Assembly (NCBI GenBank): GCA_000310025.1
Contig: FN648650.1
Span: 3,446 to 67,445, forward strand
Length of the DNA stretch: 64,000 bases
Source: Ectocarpus siliculosus
Taxonomy: Eukaryota > Sar > Phaeophyceae > Ectocarpales > Ectocarpaceae
Direction of reading: 5' to 3'
In this document: piece after piece, positions 13,128-26,800 of the stretch
How positions within the stretch are numbered: position 1 is the first letter of the stretch
How the letters are laid out: every line of letters begins with the position of its first letter
Made by a program: the position numbers and the translations under genes
Notes under the pieces: model-generated
Seen by the model: the letters and a program-made list of their open reading frames with translations, nothing else
Told to the model about the DNA's origin: nothing
The model's database searches: none

Positions 13128-14960
13128 GGAGAAACGGAGGGTTTGTGAGGAAGAATTGGGTGTGGTAGCGGCGAGCGCTGCAAGGGGACAAACGACCGGA
13201 AGAGTCCGTCGCTCAGCCCCCGACACTGGTATGCACATGCGTGGGCCAAACACGTTACCAACCAAATCGTTTTTTTTTCTTCTTCTCGAATACACTTCTA
13301 CTAAACGATGCACACGACAGCGCATGGGTGTGAGCGATGCTGCAGAGGTCATAAAGAGCTTCAAAATACTCATGTATGGCGTGCACGTACATTATACTCT
13401 CTGGACGTCCGACATGCAGGGGAACAATGCCTTAATCCCCTCTCGGGTTTTCCTGACAAACACGTCTTGGTCAATGTCTGATTCAAGTTACAATGAGGAC
13501 CGGCGGGGTGTCATGCGAAAACAGGAAAAGCAACTCTACCCTACATAGTCACATGCACGAGCGCAGCACAAAAAGAAATGGATGAATTCCAACACCAATT
13601 CACCCCGCACACGCAAGAGCGGGAGGGAAATCGAACCTGCATCTTCTATTCGAAACTGAATCCAATCTGCGCGCCGACACAACAGTCAATATGGTCTGTT
13701 TACGCGAAGAAATTACACTCATCTATGAAATAGAGAAGCAGGGGTTATGTAAACCCGAACCCTAACCGCATCTCCCGCAATTCCGCCGATGATCCCATAT
13801 TTTATCCATCTGTTGCTTGCTAATTTAGACCCGCGAAGGCTACTGGCCATTGCCAGATCGAGGAAGCATGTTCAATATCTTGGCGAGAATCGGACGGGCC
13901 CCCAACGTCCACTGCTCTTTACCATTCATTCGCGATGGGAAATTCTCGGCAGGCTTGACCTGAGGAAAAGGAATTTCTCCCATGACAACCGCTACGAGAG
14001 AAAGGTCAACCTTTGATGTCGATGCGCCTTGTCATGAACGGACCAGTCCCGTTGGGTGCACTCCGCTCGTTTGAGTATTCGTTTGGAACACACTTCTACC
14101 ACGTACGTGTGCAGATCATGAGCTGCCTGCTACATGGCCGCAACGCCATAAACAGTAAAATGACAGGCACGGTCGGTACAGCGTGGCAACCTTGGTCATA
14201 GCCGCTTGATTGCTGTGCGGTTTTCCAAGTAGCTCCCGGAAACAAGTGAGCGTGCCTAAAACAAACCTCAAGCTCTAATAAACAGCAGAGCGACCGCGGG
14301 CGGTACAGCGTGATAATCTCAGCCACCGCCCCCTTCGTTTCTCCAGACCCTAGAAAACCAGTGAGCGTGTCCTGGGTCTCCTCCCCCATCCCTATACACA
14401 GAGCTCGGTCGATGCTAATGACAAAAAGACACACACACCCCTGCCGTAGCCCCACTCCTGGAAATCTACTATAATACATGAACGAGTATCAAGCTCCACC
14501 CGCCAGCAGACGATTACAGTAACACTACGGTACCCCGGCAAAATCCCAACATTCATTGTCGCGCTTCGACGACGATCGAACAAAGGTCTTCATACACTGT
14601 ACAAACTTGCCGGCGCGAGAACAGCGCAAAATCCACCCGCACAGAATTCGAGACGGCCCAGCAAACAACCTCGGTGCCACCATGAGGTCGGCCTGAGATA
14701 ACAGTAAGTGGGAAGGTTCCTTCTAACCATCCCGCCGCACGCGAAAAAGCCTTCGAGGGCAACACCGAACCAGTCGAACACTCCCTCCTCGGTCGGCATA
14801 AAAAAAGAAAAACTGCGGAAGCATGAAATACAACAGCCCTCCCCCGCCCCCCCGTACGCATGGTGTGGAGGTCGCTGTCGGTGCTGTTGTCGCTGTGGTT
14901 GATGTCATCTTCACAAGAATTGGCCGTTCCGGTTCCGACGCCGGCATGTTCCCGCTGGTG
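13128..14960. other. Intergenic region between convergent genes; no gene seen
   Basis: This lies between the 3' ends of the armadillo-like gene (+) and the 7TM-RGS gene (-). Open frames are short and lack domains. Around 13600-13690 the minus strand contains a GGTTCGATTTCCC word resembling a tRNA T-arm, but no complete cloverleaf can be drawn. Confidence 0.5.
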
Positions 14961-17900
14961 TTAGGGCCCGCCGCTCGCGGGAAAGGGTCCGGGATCAGGG
15001 TCGGCCTCCGCTAAGAGCGTTCTGAAGGCTTCCGTGTGAAGAAACCGATACAAGAGATTCGTCTCCAGCATGTCCCTGATCTCGATATATGCCTTGTTGA
15101 GCACCAGCCTGGACACGGAGACAGCAATGGACAGTAGTGAACAAAGCATGGCAGCGGTAGGTGTCGCACGGGACAGGACAACATACAGACAAGTCATCAG
15201 CAGATGCTGGGAGAAAGGGGATTAATTCGCTGTCGTATACGCACGTACAAGAACGGATAGCAGGAGAGGGGCCACGTGACAGAAACGTTGGACATCACGC
15301 GCCGAAGTCATGCACGACGAGGCGAGGAAGAAACGGTTTGCAGGGGATAACCCTAAGCATAAGGTTGACCCCATGGACCATGCAAGAAACCCCGATCACT
15401 TCATTGCGGTTGCTTAAATAACAAACACAGGGAGAATGCTGTTCGGGAACCGTAGAAATATGAGTTGGTCACCGTGCAAGACTGCATTATCGTATATCAT
15501 TGCTATCCTACTACGGACTCTTGTCTGCGGGAAGGGATGGATTTGTTGGGTTGTCTGTAAGAAAAAAAATAAAACATATTTAAAAGTGAGGTGTCACTAT
15601 GCAGTTGTCCTCGGAATCCACCGACCTTCGCCCCGCGTCGTTCATTTCGAAAAACGCGGTGGAACCGCACTGGAAGATTTTCAGGATGCGCTCCTTGTCC
15701 GTACCGCTGTGTCGTCAAACGCGCGCCGGCGACAGGCAGAGAGTCGTAAGGGGGCAGAATGTATCAGGGGCGGCGTCAGGACGAGGAAGCTATTCTGCAA
15801 TCACGGGTGGTCTCGAGACGATGTTTTCGTCGCTGTCGAAACGAGCAAGAGACTCGGTGCTGCGACGGCGGCCAAGCAAGCCCGCGTGATGCTCGGCATA
15901 CTTTTCATGCCCCGGCGGCCGGAAACATATTTCCTGCTCTCTTCGACGCAATACAGACCGCTACACCCTACGGGTTATTTACATTGTTTCTTCCTTCTAA
16001 TCTCTTGGAGAACGATTCTCGCTTCACGATCATCTCGTGTTTTCCCGCCCGCAGCCTCACCCGATGTTGATCTCATCCAGCGCCCCGTCGGCTACGAAGC
16101 GCTTGACTATCGCGTTGAACGCCGCGAACTGACTGGCTATAGGCTTCGCAATGCTGTAGTCCCCGCTTTCATACCTGGGGCAACGATCAAAGGAAAAATC
16201 ATACAACCAACGAGTTAGATTCGGTCGAATCGTCCTGCACGCCAACGTGGAACAAACAAAGGGTGTACTGGGTCAAATATGGCTGACAGACAAGAGGAAG
16301 GACCGGTTTTCGCAGAGGATGCCTCGATCGACTCTCATCTCGGTTGCCTGCTTCGAGTTGGCGCACAACGGACGGCGTAGAACAGGGAAAATGTGGCTGA
16401 CAATATATTTCGGCTGCGGAAGAAACTGTCAAGCTGCGAATAGTGCACTATTCGCCAAATAGGTCTCGTTGTCCCCGTACCATGTCCGACGACAAGGATA
16501 TTAACACCTGGCACGGTACATGCATCTACTGGCAAAATCTCGGAACACGCGATTGGCATCCTCCATCCTCTCCGATGTAAGTTGGTTAGTTTGCATCCTT
16601 TGGCGGGCTAGACCATGAAGTAGAGGTAGAGGCCATCGAAGCACCCGAGGGACAGGTGAGCGGTGACCTATATACCGCCCAGGCGCCTAGTCCAGCGAAC
16701 TACTGTAGATGCACAATGTAAACCTCGACAAAAACACTCGCTTACGGCGCCTTCCCGGTGGCTTTTTCGATGTCAGATGCAGCAACGATAAATCCGACCA
16801 CTCTTCAACACCAATAGTTCCATTTTTCAACCAACGCCTCGCTACAGAAGTAGGTGGCTTCTTCTCCGATTCGTCTCTTACGGTTGGAGTTCTGAGCATC
16901 CTACAACCCTTGTCGCAAACAGGCACTGACCGCTGTTGTTTTGCTACCTTGCAACAGCTGCAGCATCTACTGTATCTCACTGGGTGACTGCCTCCAGAAA
17001 CATGATGGACTCCTGGCACAGCGCCCGGTGCGCGAATCCCCGGAAGGCCTCAGCCACCTCTGGCACCGTGGTCATCGTGTCGTAGCTCCACTTTGTCCGA
17101 ACCGTGGAAGCCGTTTCGTCGCAGTCGGACAAGCGGCTTTCGTCCTGACTGCTGGTATTGCTGCGGACGGAAAGTTCTGTCTCACTGCCAGAGTTCGCCC
17201 GAACCATGCCCGTGTTGCTGGTCAGATCAGTTTGGGGTTTGGTTGGATGGGAGCGGGTATGCGATGTTTGTTGGCGTGGCTGCAGTTGGCTCCGCGGGGA
17301 GAGGGATGGGGTTCCGAGCTACTGGATACGGTCGTGACTGTTGCGATGTCCCCACACTGGCCTACGGTAGGGACGGCAAAGATCCTTGGAGGGAGGGTAG
17401 CCGATGCCACGTCGTGGGAAGTAAGAAAAACAGACAAGTCTCGCACGCCCCCTGGTAGAAAAGCCACCATGCCTAACAACTCTTGACCTTGCCCCAGCAT
17501 CGCTTGTCACGCTGACAGTGATAGCGACAGTGACAGCAGTGCAACATCCGGCGGCGACATCCAGGCGCGGTGTTTCTGACAGCCGAACGCATCACTGGAC
17601 ATGTGTTTAGCTCGGCTGTTTTTCATTGGGCGGGCGTAATTAGGGTCTGGGAAGCAGGAGGGGGGTGTACTCATAGTCGTGCAATGCCGTAGTCGTTAGA
17701 CCGTTGACCTCGCATCTCTACAAAGCCGGGACGGAGCCCGCCGGGTTCTCACCGGACCAGGCACTCACATCACCAAGCGCGAAGCGCCGTGAGGTATTCG
17801 GCAAGCCGCATGAAGGGTGAGCTGCATCCTGCTAAGGATGTTCGGCATCTTGTGCTTACTTCATTGCATACGGATGGCAGCCGCGAATGACTCAATCTAT

Positions 17901-20900
17901 TTTCTGGTGCTTTCACTTCCAGAGACGGTTATCAGCACTATGGAGCTGCCTCGAGCGTGCCTGACCAATTGAAGACAGTGCCGTGCGATTATCCCCTTCG
18001 CACGGAGTGAGGGTCCTCGATCCCGCACAACATAACCTACTCGACCACCATAATGGCCTCAACAAACAAGGAAAAGAACAAAGGCAAAAAAGCACAACAA
18101 TAACCTGGTTGCCGAGCTCACGAATAAATCGGAACGTCGTTGCCAAGCGACGAAAACCAAACCCCGACGGCAAACACCGGGGGAGAGAGGGGAAGCAGGA
18201 GGGGGGCGGCAACTCATTGCACACGGAAGCTATTACTGACAGAATTCTTGTGTCGTTTTCAAAGAATACGTGCAATCACAGAAAGACTTCCCGTTCAAGA
18301 CAATGCCCCAATCAATCAAAGGGACGTTTCCCGTGTTATTTTTGCAGGGGACAGTACAGCATGGTGCCCGGATAGACAACCGACTAGGCAGAGCAGTCGA
18401 GACTCACCGTGAACCATTTCTCTTGGGGGCCCTCATTTGTTCTCTGCAAACGACGATCGGTCGCGCGATGGGGTTGAACATCACGCGTCGCACTGGGTCC
18501 ACCACGCTGCCAAAACGAGAGAAAAAGGGGTTAACAATGAACGATGTCAAGAGAGAGACGTCGAAGAGCAAGGTATCTAACCCTCTAACCCAAAGGCATT
18601 GATCACGGCGAATAGGAGGCTCTCGGCCACAGCAACCGGCATCAAGGCTAAGCTTTTATACACACAGCGACGAGCTAGGGCTCGTTCGTAGCCAAGAAAT
18701 GAACTACACTGCTTGTCCGTGTGGCGAGCAAAAAACATCGATCATCACGTGGGGTTATTCAATCTACACCCAAACAACACGACACCTTTCGTTGTTCACG
18801 GCTAACCTAAGTTGCCATTTTTCGAACCCTAAGAAATAAAAACGCACAGTCCTTGTCAGGAGCGGTATTTCCGTGTTTTTTCGGTGTGTTCCAACTAAGC
18901 CCCTCATTGCTACTACGCGAAACACCTCAGTGGAGAAGTCGGGCGGAGGAGTTATGATAGTTACCTGAGACCGAAGAGCACAACTGTCCAAAACAAGCCA
19001 ATGTTGTGGCTGTTGACGAACCCCTATTGTCGGTTCAGCGACGGCGAGAGCACGAGGCGTGTTAGGTAAGATTAGCGAGACAATCACCCGCACGTGAAAA
19101 TTGCGCCAAGGGCGGTAGAACATATAATCGAGACCGGTAATGCGGCTGAAGCTTAAGCTTCCCACGGCGTGGCTGTGATCAGAGCACGAGGTAGCAGCTC
19201 ATTGAGAAGGACATCGAACCAAAAGGAGAGCTTTGCAACGCGTTCTTCTCTGCCGTAGCCGTGTTCCTTCCTCGCCAGAGGATGGTTGCAATTTTTTGTT
19301 CAAGGATGGAGCGTTGGATTCGAGTCGATGGAACGACCTCGGAAAAAATGCGACGAGAAGGAATCTCTGCCCCTTCCTCGCCCTTCAAACGTCGCGAGCA
19401 CATGACGAGTCGATCGCGGATCTAGGCCTCGTCTCGCCCAATGCTTGCGTCAAAATGGTCGACCCCCGCGACAAAATTCAACAGGGTTCTGTTCGCACAA
19501 GCACCCCGAGACTGCCGTCGTGGCTCCGATTTTAAGAGGGTGGTGTGACGAAGGCCCTTGACCCTCATATATCGGAGCCCCCTCTTAAAATCGGAGTATG
19601 TAAGAAGGTACATAAACTTGTTATTGCGGGTCGAGTCCGTGACAACCGATTTCGACCCTCTAGCATCGGAGTCCCTTGTTATAAGGTGCCCTCTTCGATC
19701 GGAACCACGACCGTACAGCGAACCACTGGAGTAGGTATCGATATCGCATCTAATTATCTGGAATAATCTTCTTGTTGCCATTCCATGCAACCTACTCAAT
19801 TGCTAGAAGAGAAGAGGAGCAGCGCCCGGTCGAGAACATAAAGTTGAAGGCGCAGAACGACTATTGAGGTTGCTTGCTCTGTGTGGCAAATGCCTGGAAG
19901 CCAAACGTACGCCAATGAACGGCGTCCACCCACAGATGTCCAGAACACACAAGCACGAAGGACGTGCGTCAAAGCACACCCAGAAAGCGTGTCCAGTGGA
20001 AACCCTGAGCCTCGTGCTTCGCGACAATGTGGTTCCGAGAAAGATCGGTAGAAAACACAACACAGGAGCACCAGCCTACGGCGTTGGTGAGCGGGCGAGA
20101 ATATGATGGAGTTGTGAGTATTCTCTCCGTGTCACTGCGCCGCTCACCTTGACCCCGTCGGATAGGAAGTTTGTCTCCGTTAGCCGAACCACCACTGCGG
20201 AGTTAGTTGTTGGTGTTGGTAGTGGTCGTGGTACGGTAGCCCCAGCGAGCAATTCGGAGACGTGGGAAAGAAGGAGGAGCGGTGGTAGTATCGCGAAAGG
20301 CGTTAGGGTCAGCGTAAGTCGCAATAGCACCTCCGTAGTAGGTCAATCAAGGGTATCACGGGTGGATCTCTACCGCAAATCATGGCAAGCGCGCTCGCCA
20401 ATAATCGTGGCACTTTCATCGCCCGCAATCAGGCCAGCGATACAGCAGAACCGGCGTCGAACGAGTCATGCGAAAACGAAAACGAAGAGTATTGATCGTA
20501 CCTATGTCCATGACACCAAACATAGCTGCGATGCAGAGCTCCCAAGAAATCCTGAAGATATCGTCCACCAACCTGTTTGCACACGTTTTACGGCACAATG
20601 GAAGATTTCAGGCGGGGGCGAAGGTACGCAAAGCATTTTTTCTCACAAAGATCTTGGAACAGAGTCAAGAAGCTTAGGGCGAAACCTCGGTCAGCCTTTG
20701 TTGTTCCTGCATCAAGGCCACGCAAGTTTTTTCTTTGTTTCGGAGGGCAAGCTTGTGCGAACGGTTGCTCTCCTGCGCATGCTCTGACCTGAGGCATGGG
20801 CACCACAAAGATAGGTGAAACCAACTCGGAACTTCCGAATGGGCGAGCACTCCTAGGAACGAGGGTAAGCGAGAGCTTACAATTAGGGAGAAAACGTTCA

Positions 20901-23848
20901 CGTTTTTCGCTGCTTGTGATGTCTTTTGTTGCTCATAGCTCACCACACCACTGGAAGCAAACACAGCTGTATGCTGATGAGGGCGACATGGCACACCCAC
21001 ATGGCATCCAGCTCCGCCGCGAGGAAGCGGCTAGTGGACATGAAAGGGGTGCAGTACATGCATTCGCGGACGGAAAAACGAGACCGGCAGCGCGTAAATT
21101 GTTGTCGCGAGCTTAGCTGCGCGTCTCCAAGCTTCATAGCCTTGGTTGCGTCTGCAGGAGGGGCGCCTTCCGTCTCACACGGTTGTGTGTGTTACCAACT
21201 CTAGCCTTGTTCATGTGCTGTTTGCTACGCAAAACACGAAGAGTTCACGGACCGAACTCGCTGGGTCTCGTGAACGAACGCCAGCCGAACAACTACGAGG
21301 AGGGCTTCGGTTTCTGCTGTTTTAGTTGTCGTCCTTCTTGCACACGACACCTTAACGGTGTGGGTGTTCGTAACGCTCCAAACAGTAATCCAACCTTTCT
21401 TGTTCGTGTTGTCATCGTACCGCGATCCTGAACGATGAGCGTTCGCGACACGTTTTTCGAGCGCAAAATGTGCTGCGTTGAGCCGCATGCGGAGCGACTG
21501 TGGCAAAACAGAGGAACGCGGTGGTAAATACCAAATGACAGGCCAGGGGTGCCCCCGGCTAGACTCTGAAGCCCACCTCTTCTCGTCTCAGAAGGTGATG
21601 CGGGAAAACAAGATGACACAAGTCTAGAGAGCTTAGTACCCAAGAATCGATGCTAGTTTTTTCTCACTCATGGTCGTCGCCTCCCCCGTATTCGATGTAG
21701 TAGTAAGTTGGGATGGCAGTCGATACTGCGCCGATACTGAGGCTCGAAACCACGGCAAGTTTCTCCTGTGCAGACAAACACCGACAACAGATGGAAAACA
21801 TTTCGGCCTGCTGAGGCAAGCGGGGGGGGACTGGGGCGGACTCACAACCACGCGGTCATCGCATCAACAACATTGCGTTTCGAGGCGAGCACCAACAACC
21901 CTTTCCCCCTTTACTGAAAAATGTCGTGCGTTGATTAAGGCTTGGGGATTCCACGCGAGTTCGCGCAAACGGGTTGACTTCTGTCTCTTTCGGGTAGCAC
22001 CAAGGGTCGACCCACCGTCTTGCCTGCTAGACACGGTACGCACATCACGAGTATTGCTGCCAACTTACCCACATTACCCATGGTATGAACCTCTTCACCC
22101 GGGGGCTGAAGGACACGCCAAGGCGAATAACGCGCCAGATGTAGCAGCTCTCTATCGAAAAAATAATGAAGAAGTAGCCCTGAGTTTAGGGGCGAGGCGC
22201 GAAGAAGCACGCGACGAGCAAAGAGCGTAGAATAGAATCAGGCAGGGATGGTAACGAATACACGAAGACCACACTGCACGCAAGACGGGTACAGGACAAC
22301 TATTGGAAGGCGAATAAATCGCCACCCCCGACGGCAGGTTGTTTATTTGCCCGTCGCAGAATATGACAGAGTCGGCATCTGCTCTGATCGGCTTAAATTA
22401 AAACCTTGGCACCGCACTCGTGGGTCGCGAAACACTCTCGATAACCCGCTCCTTCGAGATGCGTCCAAACCTGTGGGACCGAGAACTACAGCTCCGAAAG
22501 GCTAGATTTACCACGGACCTCCAGAGCGGGTCCACGAAACAAATTGACACGGTTCGAGGTTCACCACGTCGACATTCTTAGGAAACAAGATGGCATGAAC
22601 GCCGCAGGTACATGGGGCAGGGTAGAGGGTACGCACAAACCGTCAATATAGCCGTCCGTCCCCCCCGCAACCAAACCAGAGTCGATGGGGAAGGTTCAGT
22701 GCAAACGTGAACTCTGAGAACTCGAGACCGAATCCCCTAGGGGCTCTTTCACACATGCAAAATATGTGCGCCACATGCGGACACAACCCAAGCTCGTGGA
22801 CGCCCGCGCGCTCTGTCGCGTTGAAATGTTTACCGAATGAACAAGGAACACGTTCGAAGGCCAGCCCAACAGAGTCCTGCACATCACGTGCACGTCTAGG
22901 GTCAAAGCGGCCAGTAGGCACAACCCTAAGGTCATCACCAGGTAGGCCGACCTGATGAGAGTTTGGAGAAAAAAGAGCAGGGGAATCCACCTCGTGAGTC
23001 GACAGGCAGCCTACGTGAGGTTTCTACATGGCGAGCGGGCGAAAGAGCGATTGTCGCCTATCTCTGTGATCGAGGGCCACGGAAGGTTTTTCAGACAGTA
23101 CGATGGGCAGGAGGGTATGACGCATGATTTCGGAACGGCTTGCTAACGCTGAAGGAAAGGGAGCTACCAAAGGTAGAAGGGCATCCGAGGGTTCCGGCAC
23201 GTCAAGGATGTTTTCAAGATGGACCAGAACAGTAGTCGAACTGTGTCTAAAGCGTGCTTACGTACAGAGAAAGTTTTTGTAGACTCCCACACACCATTGG
23301 AGATGGCGATTTCTTCTCTAATTTGCGTGAAGCCTGAAAAAATATCGCTTGCACACGGCCACCACAATGAACAAACACGAGGATTCTTCGGAGACAGTCC
23401 GACCAAGTAGGAGGCAGCTATCTAGCTTAACTCTCCCAGCAATACAACATACGTACAATAGCTAAGTTTCACATGCTGAGAGCACGCAAGCCAAGCAGCA
23501 CACCGAGCCGTACAGAGCATGTACTAAAGTCACAGGTGACGCATGACGTGGGCGCTTGGGCGAGAAAAAGGGAAGGAAAACAGGGGAGGATATGTACAGA
23601 GAGACGAGAGAGTAGAAATCGTACAGCCATGGCGCCAACGGCGGCCGAAAGAGAAGAGAGTAGCAATCGCACCTGGCGCGGATCTCCAGCACGTTGCGAT
23701 ACTGAAACATTTTGAACAGCACCATCGTCCCCAAGACGAGCATGGCGGAGCCGAAGATGAGATGAAACAACGCCTGTTCCACTGCTCTCTCGTTGAGAGG
23801 CGCGACACCGATAGCACCGACAGGGTTGATGGGAACCACGACAAACAT
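14961..23848 (-). CDS. Seven-transmembrane receptor with C-terminal RGS domain
   Basis: Exons on the minus strand: 23848-23673, 22951-22834, [at least one unplaced in 22833-22106], 22105-22069, 21765-21668, 21030-20944, 20572-20502, 20194-20148, 19023-18965, 18506-18408, 17160-16981, 16174-16061, 15108-14961 (stop TAA). Every placed junction has GT-AG borders and matching phase. The product carries hydrophobic helices such as ALFHLIFGSAMLVLGTMVLF (TM1), YLVMTLGLCLLAALTLDVHV (TM2), LAVVSSLSIGAVSTAIPTYY, MWVCHVALISIQLCLLPVVW and HNIGLFWTVVLFGL. Six of seven are visible; TM3 falls in the unplaced gap. The C-terminus is an RGS box split over three exons, with FRGFAHRALCQESIMFLEAV, a DEINI motif and RDMLETNLLYRFLHTEAF. 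RGS domains speed GTP hydrolysis on G-alpha, so this fusion would both sense a signal and turn G-protein signalling off at the membrane, as in plant AtRGS1. The start Met at 23848 is tentative; an in-frame TAA lies just upstream. Confidence 0.8.
19528..19597. repeat. Short inverted repeat in an intron of the 7TM-RGS gene
   Basis: CGATTTTAAGAGGG near 19528 reads back as CCCTCTTAAAATCG near 19582, separated by about 40 bp. It lies in the intron between exons 20194-20148 and 19023-18965. It could be a decayed small MITE. Confidence 0.5.
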
Positions 23849-26800
23849 GATAGGGGTTGCCCTTTGAGCAAATTACTGCCGGGTGCCGAGGTAATCCACA
23901 CTAAAACACATCATGGGACAACAAGTAGGGCTGGCTGTGGTCCAGGGCGGACATAACATTTGCGCATGTTGAATAGGCCGACTGCCACGGTTTCCCTGCT
24001 GCACATACAATAGTAGCAGGTCGGAGTTCGATTCTCTCTTTGCTGGCTGACAAGATGACAAAAAAATGTTTGCAGCCTGCTGTGAAAAACGATCAAGTTT
24101 ACGTCTTGAAGTTATTATTTGATTTCTACATGTAAACAAAAAGGTGTACAATACTATTTTTGGGTACAGATTGCGCCTGCACTTTAGAAGTTGAGGACCA
24201 TATGTGAGCCCGGTTATGAATCCCTACACTAAAACCTAGATAGCGGCCATGTGTGGCCCGCAAGGGGAATTCCTGTATTACTGCCTCGGCCAAAGCTAGG
24301 TGCTTCTAAGCGCGGGTGCTATCTGCAGTTGGCCTATGACCACGAAGGGGTCCGCGTCAGTTGGAACGGTACAGATATTAGATATTATAGAACGCCTGGA
24401 CCCTCCTCGCGATAGGTTATCAAGAAAGCATCGCAGGAACACAGACAGGCGGAGGGATACAAAAAAAATACAACATACAGTACTACAAGACTAGAAGACT
24501 CTTTCTTGCCGTGTGACCCCGGCTGATACGCATAGATAGGTCAAACATCATATCATGCACCGAAAGGTGGTGCTTAACTTGTAGACTTGACGCTAGAATA
24601 TATCGGACGAGCACTTCGCACACACCACACACGTATGGACTAATTAGTATTAGGTCCTTGAGTGATGTATGTGGTACAGAAAGCAGTAGGTCCTCCTAGA
24701 AATGAGCGGGCAAAGTTTGGACGTTGGACGCATGTGACTAAATACTGCATGCAATCTGCAAGGCGACCGCCGGAAGCGAATGTCGGAAACCTCCCGTGCG
24801 CAAAGCTACCAGGCTCACAGGTAACTCCTCATCCATCGGTATGCGTTGGTTGTTGGACGCCAGGTTTTAGTCTACATGCATGCAGTAGCACGCATGCCGC
24901 GAGATGAACGTGTCGCAGTGTCGAAGCGGGACAGTATGTACAGCAGTAGAGGACAAAAAGGTCAAGAATACAGCCTCTCGCGATGGCTACTGCTGCTCTA
25001 GACTGCAGTACCACACCTGTGGCAAAAACACCCGTCTGCCTCCACTGCCGGCACCGACGCATCATTGCGGAAAAAAAGTGAGGGGAGCGGGGTATCATGT
25101 GTAGTCTACGAGCTTCTTCGCCCTCTCTTATTACATCTATCTGTAGTCTATCCGCGCGTGGAGACAAAATTGAAAATTTCGAGGGAGAGAGACAGCGACA
25201 AAGAGAGCGGACATGCCCACACATCATGACCTCGCGTTGCTGCTATGGAACTGCCTCGACCCTAAGCTAAACGGTGCTGCACAAGTGCATGTGCAGCAGT
25301 AGTCCGAACCTGGTTCGTCTTCTAGCAGGTCTGCGTTGAATCCACCACCATTATTTCCGCCCGATTTCTCCTCAAGGCCTGCGAAACGAGGGTTCGACGC
25401 GGCAGCGCACTCAAGTCAACGGCAGGGGGCAGCATCACGCCTTGGATGTACAGTTCCCACTAATGCGAGGAAGGGAGGCCGGCTGTAACCTGCTCCAGCA
25501 GTAGGTATCTTCCTCCCTTCTCACTGTTGTTGCTCCTGCTACGCAACCACCATTTTGCCATGGAAGGAGGGCCACAACGAAAATCCCTGTTCACCAGCGA
25601 CGGGGTCTGGCATTCATCCTGATTCATCCATTGATTTGGCTGCTGCGAAACTTACTTTCCTCATCGGAGGTTTCGCGATCGCTCATCGCCTTCTCGAAGT
25701 AGCCAGCCCTGTGTTTGTGCTCCTCCAAAGCAAGTCAGCTCCCTCTTGTGTGGGGGAGGGTTGGCCCACTACACACCGCGAAGCTATTTTGGGGGTTGAT
25801 GAAAGCTTGCTTCCGCAGCCGATTCGCGACAATTACCGGCGGCGGCAGTGTTCCAAGTTTTCCCTCTTCTTCTGTGGTGCGAGCAGGACCACTGACTTTC
25901 GCACAAGCGCGGAGAGGGGTGACGCAAACAAACAAAGGACGCGGTCTTGTGGTTGCGTCCTGTGCGGGTTATTTCTCCCCCTACCGCTCTACAGAGTGCA
26001 TCGCACATCAATCTCCATCTGCAGCCCAGGACAGCGTGCGTGGTGGCCGCGCTGCGGACCTACGTTTGTATGAACACACGTTGTCGGACGACGGCAGTTA
26101 GCTACTAGCTATTGCAATGAAGCGGAGAGAGACATGAACGAACGCTGGGGGTCGGTTCGAAGGAACCTGCCCCACCTCTTGCGGCGAAAGGCCGCACTTG
26201 GCTCTGACCGCGCCCGTATGCTTGCGCACACGCCACTGCCAGCGGTGGAAAATTCGAAAATTCAAATATGCAGTTTGTAGTGTATTTTCTTCCGTGTGCG
26301 GTCCGGTCGCGGGACTGTCATCGTGACAATGTAACTCCGTTCGAGCAGGCACAACAGGGTTTCTGCACAACAGCCAGGCAGCCAACCCTCACGACTTATG
26401 TATGTCGAAGTGGTGGTCGCCACGCACACAGCAACACACAGCCGCTTCTTTTCAAGAGACTGACAGCCGACCTCCCGACTTGTCGACGTAATGGTTGACA
26501 AAGCGAGACACAGTTGTCTTGTTCCAACAGACGCCCTTCCGGGCAAAGTGAAATGGTTGAAACAGCATGCCGTCTCTTTGAAGTACTGAATGGTTGATAC
26601 AACAAAACACAGCCGTCTCGCCGTCCCTTGCACGTTGCTTTCATCTTTCATCCCTGTTTGGACCCTCCTAACACCCTAATGCCAACCTCAACACACCGGT
26701 GCGTGTGAAGTCAGTTGACCGATAGGTACTCCGAGTAGCAAAAGGTTGACCTGCAGCCAACAGAGTTGACTTCGGAGGTGCAACAACAGAAGGAGCATCA

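Noticed and set aside
17680-17760. tRNA-like block ending in GGGTTCTCACC
   Set aside because: Stems do not close; it lies inside an intergenic or intronic part without other support.
23960-24060. Possible tRNA with AGTTCGATTC T-loop word
   Set aside because: No matching acceptor stem or D-arm could be drawn.
25555-26073. 172-codon plus-strand ORF in the intergenic stretch
   Set aside because: No motif, no splice structure and no codon pattern that sets it apart from chance.
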